Origin: an uncultured Lachnospiraceae bacterium
GTDB taxonomy: Bacteria > Bacillota > Clostridia > Lachnospirales > Lachnospiraceae
Direction of reading: 5' to 3'
Length of the DNA: 44,447 nucleotides
Assembly (NCBI GenBank): GCA_902780385.1
Contig: CACZFF010000024.1
Location: 1-44,447 of the forward strand
A model generated the notes under the pieces. The model was given only the letters and a program-made list of their open reading frames with translations. It ran no database searches and had not been told where the DNA came from. This document shows, in pieces, positions 23,772 through 31,938 of this stretch (the first letter of the stretch is position 1; the number at the start of each line of letters is the position of its first letter). The position numbers were made by a program, and so were the translations under genes.

Positions 23772-25247
23772 TTATTGATTATCTGTGATCAGGTTTTTAT
23801 AAAAATCCACCGCTCCCGGCAGGCAGTTGTAGGGGAGAGCTTCGTTTGTGCCGTGGATGCCCTTCTTCTCCTCCGGTCCGTAGACGATGGGGGCGAATCG
23901 GATGCAATTGCCGCAGATGGAATCGTAAAAAGCGGAATCCGTCGCGGCAGTGAGGACGTAGGGACTTGTGCGAATGCCGGGGAAAGTCTTCATGACGGTC
24001 TGCTCCACATAGCGGAAGGCAGTGCCGCCTATATCGGCCAGTTTCGTGCAGGGTGCGGCATCGAGCACTTCCATCTCCAGCTTATACTTTGCAGCCAGGC
24101 GCCGAATCTGGTTAAGGCTTTCCTCCATGTCCTGGTGATGGACAAAGCGCATATTGGCTCCCAGTGTGGCTTCAGCGGGAAATACATTGCAGGCATCCGA
24201 CCCGGAGGCCATGGTGAAAGTGATCGTCGTCCCCAGCATGGCGGCAGCCTGGCCGCTGATGCGGGGTGTCACAAGCTCAATGGGCTTTTGGAAAACCCCT
24301 AAATTCTGCAAGGCGATGCGGAAGGGGAGAGCAGCGCCGGGTGCCATGGCCTCCAGCATGGCTCTGGTCGCGGGTTCCATCTCGCTGCGGAAGGGACTGT
24401 GCTTTTCGACTGCGCAGACAAAGGCGGCGAGCCGGGCAATGGGGGAATTCTTCCTGGGTGTACTGGCATGTCCGCCCTCTCCCCTGGCGATGAACTTCAC
24501 ATTGGCTCGCCCCTTCTCTCCGATGCCGATCATGGCAAAATTTCCTCTGACCCCCGGCATAGGGTCCGTGTAGATGCCTCCGCCCTCATCGCAGACAAAC
24601 CAGGGTTTGACACCCCTTTTTCGGAGCTCTTCCACAATAGCAGGGCCACCGGGGCCGCCCCACTCCTCCGTGCAGGAGGTGGAAATATAGACATCCTGGT
24701 CCGGGCTGTAGTCCTCTTTGAGCAGTTCTTCCACTGCCTGAAAAAAGGCCATGCAGGAGCACTTGGTATCCACAGACCCCCGTCCCCACACCTTTCCCCC
24801 GGTGATCTTCCCGGAAAAAGGAGGATACTTCCATTCGGCATCTGTGACAGGCACGACATCCTGGTGCCCCATCAGGATAATGGGGCGCTCATGATTTTTG
24901 CCCTTCCAGAAATACAGAAGGCTTCCGTCCAGGTCCGTCTTGTCCAGTTTCTCGTGGACAAGCGGAAAAAGCTCTTCGAGAAGTCTGTGATAGCCGCGGT
25001 AACCTTGCAGCTGGACAGCGGCAGGATGCTCTGCTGAGTAGGGATAGGAAGTGGTGTCGTATTGAACCATTCTGGACAGGATCTTCGCGTACTGCAGGGC
25101 TCTCCTGCTCTCTGTCCCTGCCTGCTTTGCCTGTTTTACCCGCTTTGCCGTTTTTGCAGTACTTTTCCGTAAAGACCCTTGGATCCGGTTTTTCAGTTTT
25201 TCCGGATTCTTCTGCCCGAAAGCTTTTTTATGAACTGAGATATTCAT
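23772..25247 (-). CDS. M20-family metallopeptidase (carboxypeptidase S-like)
   Basis: A 491-residue M20 peptidase/deacylase. Metal-ligand motifs: MGHQDVVPV (His128, Asp130), GRGSVDTK (Asp160) and CTEEWGGPGG (Glu194 base and Glu195 ligand); the dimerisation lid spans about 255-380. Length and motif spacing match the carboxypeptidase S/PM20D1 branch, which hydrolyses dipeptides or N-acyl amino acids. A basic stretch of about 45 residues leads the domain and is not a signal peptide. The gene overlaps the upstream alpha/beta hydrolase by 20 bp, with GGAG inside that gene, so translation is probably coupled. Confidence 0.9.
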   Translation of the reverse strand: MNISVHKKAFGQKNPEKLKNRIQGSLRKSTAKTAKRVKQAKQAGTESRRALQYAKILSRMVQYDTTSYPYSAEHPAAVQLQGYRGYHRLLEELFPLVHEKLDKTDLDGSLLYFWKGKNHERPIILMGHQDVVPVTDAEWKYPPFSGKITGGKVWGRGSVDTKCSCMAFFQAVEELLKEDYSPDQDVYISTSCTEEWGGPGGPAIVEELRKRGVKPWFVCDEGGGIYTDPMPGVRGNFAMIGIGEKGRANVKFIARGEGGHASTPRKNSPIARLAAFVCAVEKHSPFRSEMEPATRAMLEAMAPGAALPFRIALQNLGVFQKPIELVTPRISGQAAAMLGTTITFTMASGSDACNVFPAEATLGANMRFVHHQDMEESLNQIRRLAAKYKLEMEVLDAAPCTKLADIGGTAFRYVEQTVMKTFPGIRTSPYVLTAATDSAFYDSICGNCIRFAPIVYGPEEKKGIHGTNEALPYNCLPGAVDFYKNLITDNQ

Positions 25248-25815
25248 TGCAGTGCTCCATAATCTCCTGCATGATCTGCAGGTCCTTCAGGCAGTCCCCT
25301 GTCTCCATGGAGTGATTGGTCCCTTCCGTGATGTAGAGAGGTAGATGAAGTTTTTCACACCCTTCGCGGATATCCTGTGTCTCTGCCCAGGGATCAGCGG
25401 TTCCGTGGAAAACGATCCCGCTCTCAGGCTGCATGAAGAGAAAACTCTGTTTGACCGGAGTAAAATAGATGTTCTTTCCGACAAAGCCATGCTGTTGCTG
25501 GAAGGCTGCCGCCACGGCCGTACCGATGCTCTTTGAGATGACGAGAATCTCGTTATCCCCGGCAAAAAGGGTCTTGCGGTCGAGTCCGTTCTTTTTACAC
25601 TCCTTGCGGAAGATTTCCTCCGCCTGGGAAAGAGCGCTCTCAAAGGCCTCCTTCATCTTCTCGGGATTTCCCTTGATCCCGCCTTTAAACCCCCCGTAGG
25701 AAATATGGATCACGGTCTCATAGCCGTAGTTCTGCGCCAGTTTTCTGCCGTAAAAGAGGAGGGGCTTATCTGTGTGATAGCCCACGCCGGGAAAGAGAAG
25801 AACTATTTTCTGCAT
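25228..25815 (-). CDS. Small alpha/beta hydrolase
   Basis: A 195-residue alpha/beta-hydrolase-like protein. The nucleophile elbow is ISKSIGTAVA (a variant of GxSxG), Asp lies in HGTADPWA and His in GTNHSME, giving a complete catalytic triad. LLFPGVGYHTDKPLLF at the N-terminus is the first beta strand and oxyanion loop. The substrate is unknown; an ester or thioester is typical. GGAGG precedes the ATG. It overlaps the M20 peptidase gene, suggesting the two act on related N-acyl or ester compounds, which is inference. Confidence 0.82.
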   Translation of the reverse strand: MQKIVLLFPGVGYHTDKPLLFYGRKLAQNYGYETVIHISYGGFKGGIKGNPEKMKEAFESALSQAEEIFRKECKKNGLDRKTLFAGDNEILVISKSIGTAVAAAFQQQHGFVGKNIYFTPVKQSFLFMQPESGIVFHGTADPWAETQDIREGCEKLHLPLYITEGTNHSMETGDCLKDLQIMQEIMEHCNEYLSS

Positions 25816-25916
25816 GTGATGATTTCCTCCGATTCGATATGGCCATTTAGCTCTGTGATCATTCTGTATTTCTACTCACACCTGGTAAATGTGTGATCAA
25901 TTATAAGAATCGCTTT

Positions 25917-27833
25917 TTATTCCAAATCTGAATCCGTATGGGTCCGGATCGCAAGGATCTGCCTGAAGAGTGTCTCGTTTGCCGTGATCAAAAGGCAGAG
26001 CTTTTCACGGGCACGGGAAAGGCCTTCATAGAGAGGCGGAATGGCGGCACCTTTTTTTCCGTCCGCGCACAGATGCATGGATTCGTCATAATAAAAGCGC
26101 TTGTCCAGAACCATCAGGACTCTCTCGTATTCCTGGCTGATGATCTCGCCGGACCGGAAGGATTCCGGTGTCGCCCGGATGAGCTCATATCCTTTGGCCA
26201 GGTAGTGGTCAGTGAGACTTCTCTCCTCCTTTTTATCCGCGGCATAAAGTACATCGATGCAGCTGTAGTCCACAGAGCCGGACCATTCTTTCTGGTGAAA
26301 GAGGGTGCGCAGGAAGGAAAAAATCGGGCGATTGATACGGATATTGCCGGAGAGCTCCAGCCGCAGGGTTTCATAGCGGCTGATCATGGCCTCTGTGTCC
26401 TCCATGAGGGGAATCGTTCCCAGGATGCTGTGCGGATCGTAGGAAATAATGCAGGGAATGCCGCACTCGATGGCTTTTTTTACAAGTGCTTCCAGGCGGG
26501 CGGAGTCAAAGCGGTTGGCCTCGTCAACGAGAATACAGGCGTATTGCGTAAAGTCATGTCTCCTGCTGATATCTTGGGCTGAAGATTCTGTCCCGGAAAA
26601 GATGTGGACCTTGTGCAGACGGCTGTCGATCACACGATGCCCTTCCCTGAGCGGTCCGCCATGGACAAAGAGCACTTTTTTCTTTTTGGAAATCTCAATG
26701 GCGAGGTCAAATAAAAGCAGGGTTTTGCCGGTGCCGGCATTTCCTGTCAGTGAGATTATGGGAACCGAGGAATGTGCCGGTTCCGGATCCTCCTCTGAAG
26801 CAGCCGGACTTGAGGCCCCGGTTTCAGTTGAAGGAATTGCTGCGGCTTCCCTGCTGTCAGATATTTCCCGGAAGCCATCTTCATAAAGCTGCAGGATCTC
26901 AAGGATCTGCCTGCGGAATTCGGACTGCTGATTGGTCAGAAAATAGCGGCCGGTCAGGAGCTTCTCAGGATTTCTGATCGGGGAGATCAGGTAGTCCTGG
27001 GCCCGGAAAAACTGTCCGATATTCTCCTCTACATAAGTCTGCAGGGCCGGTCGCTGCATGGCAATGGCAAGCTCGGCCAGCGGGCACTTGCGAAGATAGC
27101 CGTGATCATTGAGGCAGTAGAGGCAATTGCTCTCCAGGACATAGGTGTAGGAAAGAATCGTTCTGGAAACATGGGACAGATAGTAGCGGTTCTGGTCCAG
27201 CTGCTTCCGGATCCGGTCCTCCCCGATCTCCTCGCTCTTGAGCTCAATATTCAGGGCGCAGTCCGCGTTCGCGGAGAATTTCAAAAGGTCAAATTCCTTG
27301 CTTATATGTTCAATGGTATAGGAAAAATAAAATCCGTCGAAGAATGAGACCCAGTCATGGCAGGGCTCGGGCTGCTGCTCCCCGGCCTTACTGCCTGCAG
27401 CATCCACGGCCTTTCTTCCTGTAACATCCACGGCCTTTCTGCCTGCAGTATCCACGGCCTTTTTGCCAGCCGCATCCACGACCTTTCTTCCTGGAGCATC
27501 CACGACCTTTCTGCCTGGAGTATCTTTAGCAGGGGTTTCGACTGAGCCGGAAGTAAAGGGAAGTCCGGTTGGATCTGATGCACCTGAAGCAGCTGCTGTC
27601 ATAAAGCAGTCCGCCAGCCCGTTCACAAGCGCGCAGAGAGAGGCCGCTTCGTGGCTGCTGAAATGCTTGTGCCACGGGCGCCCGGAAAGCGCATTCTCCA
27701 GTCCCGAGAACGACTTGCTGTCATTGATTCTTGTGAGGGTATAGAGGTTCAGTGCTCTCATTTTTTTCACCGGTAAAGAACTTGAAAAGACGATTGCTCC
27801 ATCACTTCTGTTTTCAGCCGCAATGGGGATCAT
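25917..27833 (-). CDS. PD-(D/E)XK nuclease-like / DUF2075 helicase fusion
   Basis: A 638-residue protein. Residues about 160-260 look like a PD-(D/E)XK nuclease domain with EFDLLK (Asp182) and NIELK (Glu197, Lys199). An SF1-like P-loop helicase/ATPase of the DUF2075 type follows: Walker A GNAGTGKT (364-371), Walker B VDEAN (436-440), ISYDPHS (motif III), a motif V region ISQEYERVLMVL, and motif VI YEGLSRAREKL (602-611). Residues 105-151 are a degenerate eight-residue repeat linker. Role is unknown; DNA repair or anti-phage defence are possible. Start is uncertain: 27833 or the ATG at 27761 (MRALNLYTLTRIND); neither has a good ribosome-binding site. Confidence 0.78.
   Translation of the reverse strand: MIPIAAENRSDGAIVFSSSLPVKKMRALNLYTLTRINDSKSFSGLENALSGRPWHKHFSSHEAASLCALVNGLADCFMTAAASGASDPTGLPFTSGSVETPAKDTPGRKVVDAPGRKVVDAAGKKAVDTAGRKAVDVTGRKAVDAAGSKAGEQQPEPCHDWVSFFDGFYFSYTIEHISKEFDLLKFSANADCALNIELKSEEIGEDRIRKQLDQNRYYLSHVSRTILSYTYVLESNCLYCLNDHGYLRKCPLAELAIAMQRPALQTYVEENIGQFFRAQDYLISPIRNPEKLLTGRYFLTNQQSEFRRQILEILQLYEDGFREISDSREAAAIPSTETGASSPAASEEDPEPAHSSVPIISLTGNAGTGKTLLLFDLAIEISKKKKVLFVHGGPLREGHRVIDSRLHKVHIFSGTESSAQDISRRHDFTQYACILVDEANRFDSARLEALVKKAIECGIPCIISYDPHSILGTIPLMEDTEAMISRYETLRLELSGNIRINRPIFSFLRTLFHQKEWSGSVDYSCIDVLYAADKKEERSLTDHYLAKGYELIRATPESFRSGEIISQEYERVLMVLDKRFYYDESMHLCADGKKGAAIPPLYEGLSRAREKLCLLITANETLFRQILAIRTHTDSDLE
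27385..27528 (-). repeat. 24-bp in-frame tandem repeat inside the nuclease-helicase gene
   Basis: Six consecutive 24-bp units (27385, 27409, 27433, 27457, 27481, 27505) encode the peptide pattern AGRKAVDA. Because the unit is a multiple of three, copy changes would keep the frame. The segment forms a basic, flexible linker ahead of the nuclease-like domain. Confidence 0.9.
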
Positions 27834-27887
27834 TCACATGTGCAGATCCAATGTCATGCTGCCGGAAATGAATTTCTGTGTAAAAAA

Positions 27888-28682
27888 TCACGCCACAAGG
27901 AAGGAATATTTCTTCACGCTGTAGAGCGGAACGAAGGGGATAAGGATAGGGACTGTTTTAATATATTTCAGATACTCAGGATCCAGTGCGTAGTTGCGGT
28001 CCTGGCGGATCTCCAGGCGCCGGGCACCGCTGAACATGATATAGACGATCAGGATAAATCCGAATGCGGCAGCGGCCCACTGCAGAATCCCGTGCAGAGA
28101 GCCGATCCCGGAGATCAGCACGCCCAGCCAGAGAAGCAGCTCTCCCAGATAATTGGGGCAGCGCACGATCCGGTAAAGACCTGTGTCCACAAAGCGATAG
28201 GGATTCTTTTTCTTGGCGGCTGATTTCTGCAGGTCAGCCGCCATTTCCAGGCAGATGCCCAAGGCCATGATGATCAGTCCTGCGATGACTATGCCACCTG
28301 TACCGTCCCCGTTTTTCAGACGGAAAAAGACCGGTGAGACCTCCAGAGTGTAGAGCAGGGAACAGCTGATCCAGATGGACACCTTGGGTACCATCCCCAT
28401 CTGCCGGCTGCGGGTCAGTTCAGGATTGAGAACTTTTTTATAGGCCGGACTTTTCATCTCACGGATGAGCAGATAGCCGCCCAGACGGATGCCGTAAACC
28501 ATAAAGAGCAGGCACTGCAGCACAGTTCCCCAGGTGAGAGAGCCCCTGAAGATGAAGAGCATGACTGCACCGATCGCGGCAATCGAAAAGCCGTATCCCA
28601 GTGAGAAAAAATAAATATACATGTAAAATCCGCAGGCACTGAAAATGAGACCTGTCAAAAGAATAATGAGATACTGTGACAT
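27888..28682 (-). CDS. DUF1295/isoprenylcysteine methyltransferase-like membrane protein
   Basis: A 264-residue polytopic membrane protein with about six to seven hydrophobic segments. The conserved C-terminal motif FVDTGLYRIVRCPNYLGELLLWLG matches the DUF1295 (steroid 5-alpha-reductase-like) and ICMT group, where the RxPNY...E stretch binds the cofactor. Family members are reductases or methyltransferases of lipophilic substrates; the role is not known here. The start is the ATG at 28682 with GGAG 8 nt upstream; a TTG two codons earlier is an alternative. The 54-bp gap to the nuclease-helicase gene suggests possible cotranscription, without a functional link I can see. Confidence 0.8.
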   Translation of the reverse strand: MSQYLIILLTGLIFSACGFYMYIYFFSLGYGFSIAAIGAVMLFIFRGSLTWGTVLQCLLFMVYGIRLGGYLLIREMKSPAYKKVLNPELTRSRQMGMVPKVSIWISCSLLYTLEVSPVFFRLKNGDGTGGIVIAGLIIMALGICLEMAADLQKSAAKKKNPYRFVDTGLYRIVRCPNYLGELLLWLGVLISGIGSLHGILQWAAAAFGFILIVYIMFSGARRLEIRQDRNYALDPEYLKYIKTVPILIPFVPLYSVKKYSFLVA

Positions 28683-28803
28683 GATCAATTCTCCTCTCTG
28701 TCAGGATCAACCGGCTGTCTGCAGGTTTGCGATCCCTGCTGCCGGACAGTTCTTTTAAAAGCTTTAAAGCTTAAAAACAATCGGATCAGAAATGACGGGC
28801 CTG

Positions 28804-29298
28804 TCATGTGTTCAGGATTTTCGTCTCAAAGGCCTGAGGACTGATCTCCACTCCCGGGCCGTGCACAAGCCCCTCTTTGGCAAGCTGATCGCAGCCCGCA
28901 AAAGCCCATGCATGGATCTTCTCCATCCTACTTCCGCACACGACTCTCCGCAGATTTTTACATTCTTTAAACGCGAAGGGAGGAATAATGCGAAGCCCGT
29001 CCGGCAGTATGATCTCCTCGATCCCGCAGCGGGTAAAGGTATAGCCCCAGAGCGTTTTCAGATGTGCCGGCAGCGCAAGGTGCCTGAGGTTTTCGCAGCC
29101 GTCAAAGACAAACTCCCCCAGGTCCGTCACTGTGTCCGGGATATGGATGGAGCGGATCTCGGAATGTCCGCGAAAGACCTTGTCGTACACCATCGTGATG
29201 ACCCTGTCCTCAGGGATCACCACATCCTGCTCATCTCCCTCATATCCTGTGACACAATAGGTGCCGTCCTCCACTCTTTTATAATAAAAATCCTGCAT
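28804..29298 (-). CDS. BspA-type leucine-rich-repeat protein
   Basis: A 164-residue protein of LRR_5 (BspA-type) repeats of about 23 residues: IRSIHIPDTVTDLGEFVFDG, LRHLALPAHLKTLWGYTFTR, and so on, about five in number. No signal peptide or membrane anchor is visible, so unlike typical BspA proteins it seems cytoplasmic. These repeats usually bind proteins. AGGTGG precedes the ATG. It is a short single-gene unit; the 5' gap contains ATTCGTGTAA/ATTCGTTTTA direct repeats near 29318-29350. Confidence 0.82.
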   Translation of the reverse strand: MQDFYYKRVEDGTYCVTGYEGDEQDVVIPEDRVITMVYDKVFRGHSEIRSIHIPDTVTDLGEFVFDGCENLRHLALPAHLKTLWGYTFTRCGIEEIILPDGLRIIPPFAFKECKNLRRVVCGSRMEKIHAWAFAGCDQLAKEGLVHGPGVEISPQAFETKILNT

Positions 29299-29443
29299 GA
29301 TTCCACCTGTACTGTTATGAATAATTCGTTTTATGAATGATTCGTGTAATGGATCACACGAATCTAACGAAGTCACAAAAATGCGGCGACTGTTTTTCAA
29401 ATCTCCGGCCTACCTTTTATCATAACATAAACCCGGCAAATTA

Positions 29444-29527
29444 GGGGACGGTCCTTTTGTTTCTGTCCCCCTGTCCCCCTGTCTCGAAACAGGGAAACAG
29501 GGGGACAGAAACAAAAGGACCGTCCCC
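29444..29527. repeat. Palindromic element, copy 1
   Basis: Perfect 27-bp inverted arms (29444-29470 and 29501-29527) begin GGGGACGGTCCTTTTGTTTC. The 30-bp centre differs from the other copies. It ends 6 bp upstream of the -35 of the thi promoter. Similar palindromes are scattered in clostridial genomes and may be non-autonomous mobile elements. Confidence 0.9.
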
Positions 29528-29533
29528 TCTGTC

Positions 29534-29562
29534 TTGACACATATGCCTGAAAGTTTTACAAT
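29534..29562 (+). promoter_or_regulatory. Promoter of the thi operon
   Basis: A perfect TTGACA (29534-29539) and TACAAT (29557-29562) are 17 bp apart. Transcription would start at about 29569, just before the TPP aptamer. Confidence 0.85.
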
Positions 29563-29576
29563 GCTGAAAGAGAAAG

Positions 29577-29664
29577 AAAAGGGGAGCTGGTTTGCAGCCG
29601 GCTGAGAGTGGACTGTATCGTCCAGACCCGGAACCTGATTTGGATAATGCCAACGTAGGGAAAT
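29577..29664 (+). promoter_or_regulatory. TPP riboswitch (THI element)
   Basis: All conserved parts are present: GGGGAGCT at the start, GGCTGAGA (29600-29607) of the pyrimidine-sensing arm, ACCCGGAACCTGAT, GGATAATGCC (29642-29651) and CGTAGGGAA. Thiamine pyrophosphate binding would favour the terminator just downstream and switch off thiSFGHE. It is a leader RNA and was placed by conserved boxes, so edges are approximate. Confidence 0.96.
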
Positions 29665-29679
29665 AGCGTAAGATTTATT

Positions 29680-29714
29680 GCGGTACCTGTCGTTGGCAGG
29701 TACCGTTTCTTTTT
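29680..29714 (+). terminator. Riboswitch expression-platform terminator
   Basis: CGGTACCTG pairs with CAGGTACCG around a short loop, followed by TTTCTTTTTC. It sits directly after the TPP aptamer and is the likely regulated terminator. Confidence 0.9.
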
Positions 29715-29862
29715 CTACCGGCAGACCGGGGGCACCACTCTCTGCCGTCATTATAAACAAGGCGCTGACAGCATATATGAAAAAGGGCTTCATGAGCATT
29801 ATGCATTTACTGCATATCCATGCGGCCGCATTCACTGTCCGCGCACCTATATCGAAGGATTC

Positions 29863-29896
29863 AAAGGGACGCACGGGCAGACGTGCGTCCTTTTTG
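29863..29896 (+). terminator. Second terminator in the thi leader
   Basis: GGACGCAC and GTGCGTCC form an 8-bp stem with an 8-nt loop, extended by AAA/TTT pairs, followed by TTTTTG. It lies about 150 nt after the first terminator and 53 nt before thiS. The 29715-29862 interval holds no gene. Confidence 0.8.
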
Positions 29897-29949
29897 TATG
29901 TGTGTTTTTGTAAAAACAATTGGCACCAGGAAAAGAAAGTGAGGTATCA

Positions 29950-30144
29950 ATGGTCACGATCAACGGAAAGCAGGAGCAGGCTGCCGGCATGACGATCCTT
30001 GCCTATCTGCAGCAGGCAGGATACACCCCGGAAAGAGTTGTGGTGGAAAAAAACCTGGAAATCATCCCCCGCGAGTCTCTGAACAGTACTCTTCTGGAGG
30101 ACGGAGACAGCGTGGAGGTCCTCCGCTTTGTAGGAGGGGGCTGA
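29950..30144 (+). CDS. thiS: Sulfur carrier protein ThiS
   Basis: A 64-residue ubiquitin-like sulfur carrier ending in the required Gly-Gly(-Gly) tail (FVGGG). ThiF adenylates this tail and a sulfur donor converts it to thiocarboxylate, which ThiG uses to build the thiazole ring. The beta-grasp pattern MVTINGKQ...VVVEKNLEIIP...EVLRFVGGG is complete. The start at 29950 follows GTGAGG; an in-frame ATG at 29920 lacks a site. First gene of thiSFGHE, six bases before thiF, under TPP riboswitch control. Confidence 0.94.
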   Translation: MVTINGKQEQAAGMTILAYLQQAGYTPERVVVEKNLEIIPRESLNSTLLEDGDSVEVLRFVGGG

Positions 30145-30149
30145 TCCAT

Positions 30150-30827
30150 ATGATCCATATGCAGAAAGCAGAAAAACCGGAAATCGAAAAAAACAGTCCC
30201 CATATCACGAAAGAAGAACTGGACCGTGCCTTTGACGAACGCTTCCCTGTCTGGATGAAGGAAAAGCTGCAAAAGGCCTCTGTCGCTGTCGCGGGACTGG
30301 GGGGCCTGGGATCCAACATCGCGGTCAGCCTGGCCAGGTCCGGCGTGGGACATCTCCTCCTGGTCGATTTTGACCTTGTGGACGTCACCAACCTCAACCG
30401 GCAGATGTATATGATCCCTCATCTGGGCATGCCCAAGACACAGGCACTGCATGACATTCTAATGCAGATCAACCCCTGGCTGGATATACAAACACGGCAG
30501 ATCATGGTGACTTCGGAAAACGTCCTGGAACTCTTTGGCGGCTGGCCTATCGTGTGCGAGGCCTTTGACCGGCCGGACCAGAAAGCCATGCTGGTCGGCT
30601 CTCTTCTTTCACAGTGCCCGGATACCATCGTGGTCTCCGGAAACGGCATGGCGGGTCTGGGGGACGCAAACGACATCCGGACACAGCAGAAGCTCCGAAG
30701 GCTCTATGTCTGCGGGGACGATACGACGGAGAGCGCACCCGGTGCGGGACTCATGGCTCCCCGTGTCGCCATCTGCGCAGGGCACCAGGCAAACAAAGTC
30801 CTGCAGCTGATCATCGGCGAGGGATGA
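30150..30827 (+). CDS. thiF: ThiF-family sulfur carrier adenylyltransferase
   Basis: A 225-residue E1-like enzyme that adenylates the ThiS C-terminus. The ATP site is GLGGLGSNIAVSLARSGVG followed by LVDFDLVDVTNLNRQ (the Arg finger and Asp of the family). The short form without the extra C-terminal zinc cysteines is common in clostridia. AGGAGGGG at the thiS end serves as the ribosome-binding site, with an ATG at 30150 (or 30159). Only 5 bp separate it from thiS, so they are coupled; thiG follows after 227 bp of A/T-rich DNA. Confidence 0.93.
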   Translation: MIHMQKAEKPEIEKNSPHITKEELDRAFDERFPVWMKEKLQKASVAVAGLGGLGSNIAVSLARSGVGHLLLVDFDLVDVTNLNRQMYMIPHLGMPKTQALHDILMQINPWLDIQTRQIMVTSENVLELFGGWPIVCEAFDRPDQKAMLVGSLLSQCPDTIVVSGNGMAGLGDANDIRTQQKLRRLYVCGDDTTESAPGAGLMAPRVAICAGHQANKVLQLIIGEG

Positions 30828-31054
30828 ACTGCTCTGTCCGGTGATTGCTGATCTCCTTCTGTTTTATCGGGAATCAGTTATGCATGTAGAATTCATTCCT
30901 TTGAATAACAAACATGAAAATGAATGGCAGTCATGAAAATCTATTTCATTGAGAATTACGTATAGCACACTGCTTACATTTGTATTACTTACATTTTGCT
31001 AACATTTGTTTTTTCCCATTCATATTACTCACATAAAGAAAGGCGGTATTAACA

Positions 31055-31825
31055 ATGGCAGATACTCTCGTTCTGGGCGGACATGAATTTCAGAGCCGTT
31101 TCATTCTGGGCTCCGGCAAATACAATCTGAAGCTGATCAAGGCAGCTGTCGAGCAGGGCGGCGCACAGATCATCACCCTGGCGCTCCGCAGGGCCAACAC
31201 CCAGGAAAAGGAAAATATCCTGGACTTTATCCCGGAGGGTGTCACTCTGCTCCCTAACACCTCCGGTGCCCGCAACGCCGAGGAGGCGATCCGCATCGCA
31301 CGTCTTTCCCGCGCCATGGGCTGCGGCGATTTCGTCAAGGTCGAGATCATGCACGACGCGAAATATCTCTTCCCCGACAACTATGAGACCATCAAGGCCA
31401 CAGAAGTCCTGGCAAAGGAAGGCTTCATCGTCCTCCCCTATATGAATCCCGATCTCAATGTTGCCCGCGACCTGCAGAATGCCGGTGCGGCAGCAGTCAT
31501 GCCTCTGGCGGCACCGATCGGCAGCAACAAGGGCCTGGCCACAAAGGCCATGATCCAGGTCCTGATCGATGAGATCGACCTTCCCATCATCGTGGACGCC
31601 GGTATCGGCAAGCCTTCCCAGGCTTGCGAAGCCATGGAAATGGGCGCCGCGGCCATCATGGCAAACACTGCCATCGCCACTGCCGGCGATGTTCCCGCCA
31701 TGGCGGAAGCTTTCCGTCTTGCCATCGAAGCCGGCCGCAAAGCTTACCTGACCGGCATGGGCCGTGTCCTTGCCCGAGGCGGCAGCGCTTCCGACCCGCT
31801 CACAGGCTTCCTGGGCGGTAAATAA
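31055..31825 (+). CDS. thiG: Thiazole synthase ThiG
   Basis: A 256-residue TIM-barrel enzyme that joins 1-deoxyxylulose 5-phosphate, the ThiS thiocarboxylate and dehydroglycine into the thiazole phosphate. Family blocks: [55 protein letters not shown] and NTAIATAGD. It acts with ThiH. AAAGGCGG precedes the ATG. The 227-bp gap before it has CTTACATTTG-like repeats (30970-31010), and a palindromic element follows before thiH. Confidence 0.96.
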   Translation: MADTLVLGGHEFQSRFILGSGKYNLKLIKAAVEQGGAQIITLALRRANTQEKENILDFIPEGVTLLPNTSGARNAEEAIRIARLSRAMGCGDFVKVEIMHDAKYLFPDNYETIKATEVLAKEGFIVLPYMNPDLNVARDLQNAGAAAVMPLAAPIGSNKGLATKAMIQVLIDEIDLPIIVDAGIGKPSQACEAMEMGAAAIMANTAIATAGDVPAMAEAFRLAIEAGRKAYLTGMGRVLARGGSASDPLTGFLGGK

Positions 31826-31838
31826 TCATTGGGTCATT

Positions 31839-31913
31839 GGGGACGGTCCTTTTGTTTCTGTCCCCATGTATCGAGCATCGAAACAGGGGGACAGAAACAA
31901 AAGGACCGTCCCC
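31839..31913. repeat. Palindromic element, copy 2 (thiG-thiH gap)
   Basis: 27-bp perfect inverted arms (31839-31865 and 31887-31913) with a 21-bp centre containing ATGTATCGAGCATCGAAACA. It fills nearly all of the thiG-thiH gap. A transcript reading through would form a very stable hairpin. Confidence 0.92.
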
Positions 31914-31938
31914 TCCCCAAAACAGAGGTAACAACACC

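Noticed and set aside
29410-29919. A 169-codon open frame on the minus strand across the TPP riboswitch and palindrome copy 1.
   Set aside because: It overlaps a well-defined riboswitch, promoter and terminator, has no ribosome-binding site, and its composition is that of the translated palindrome.
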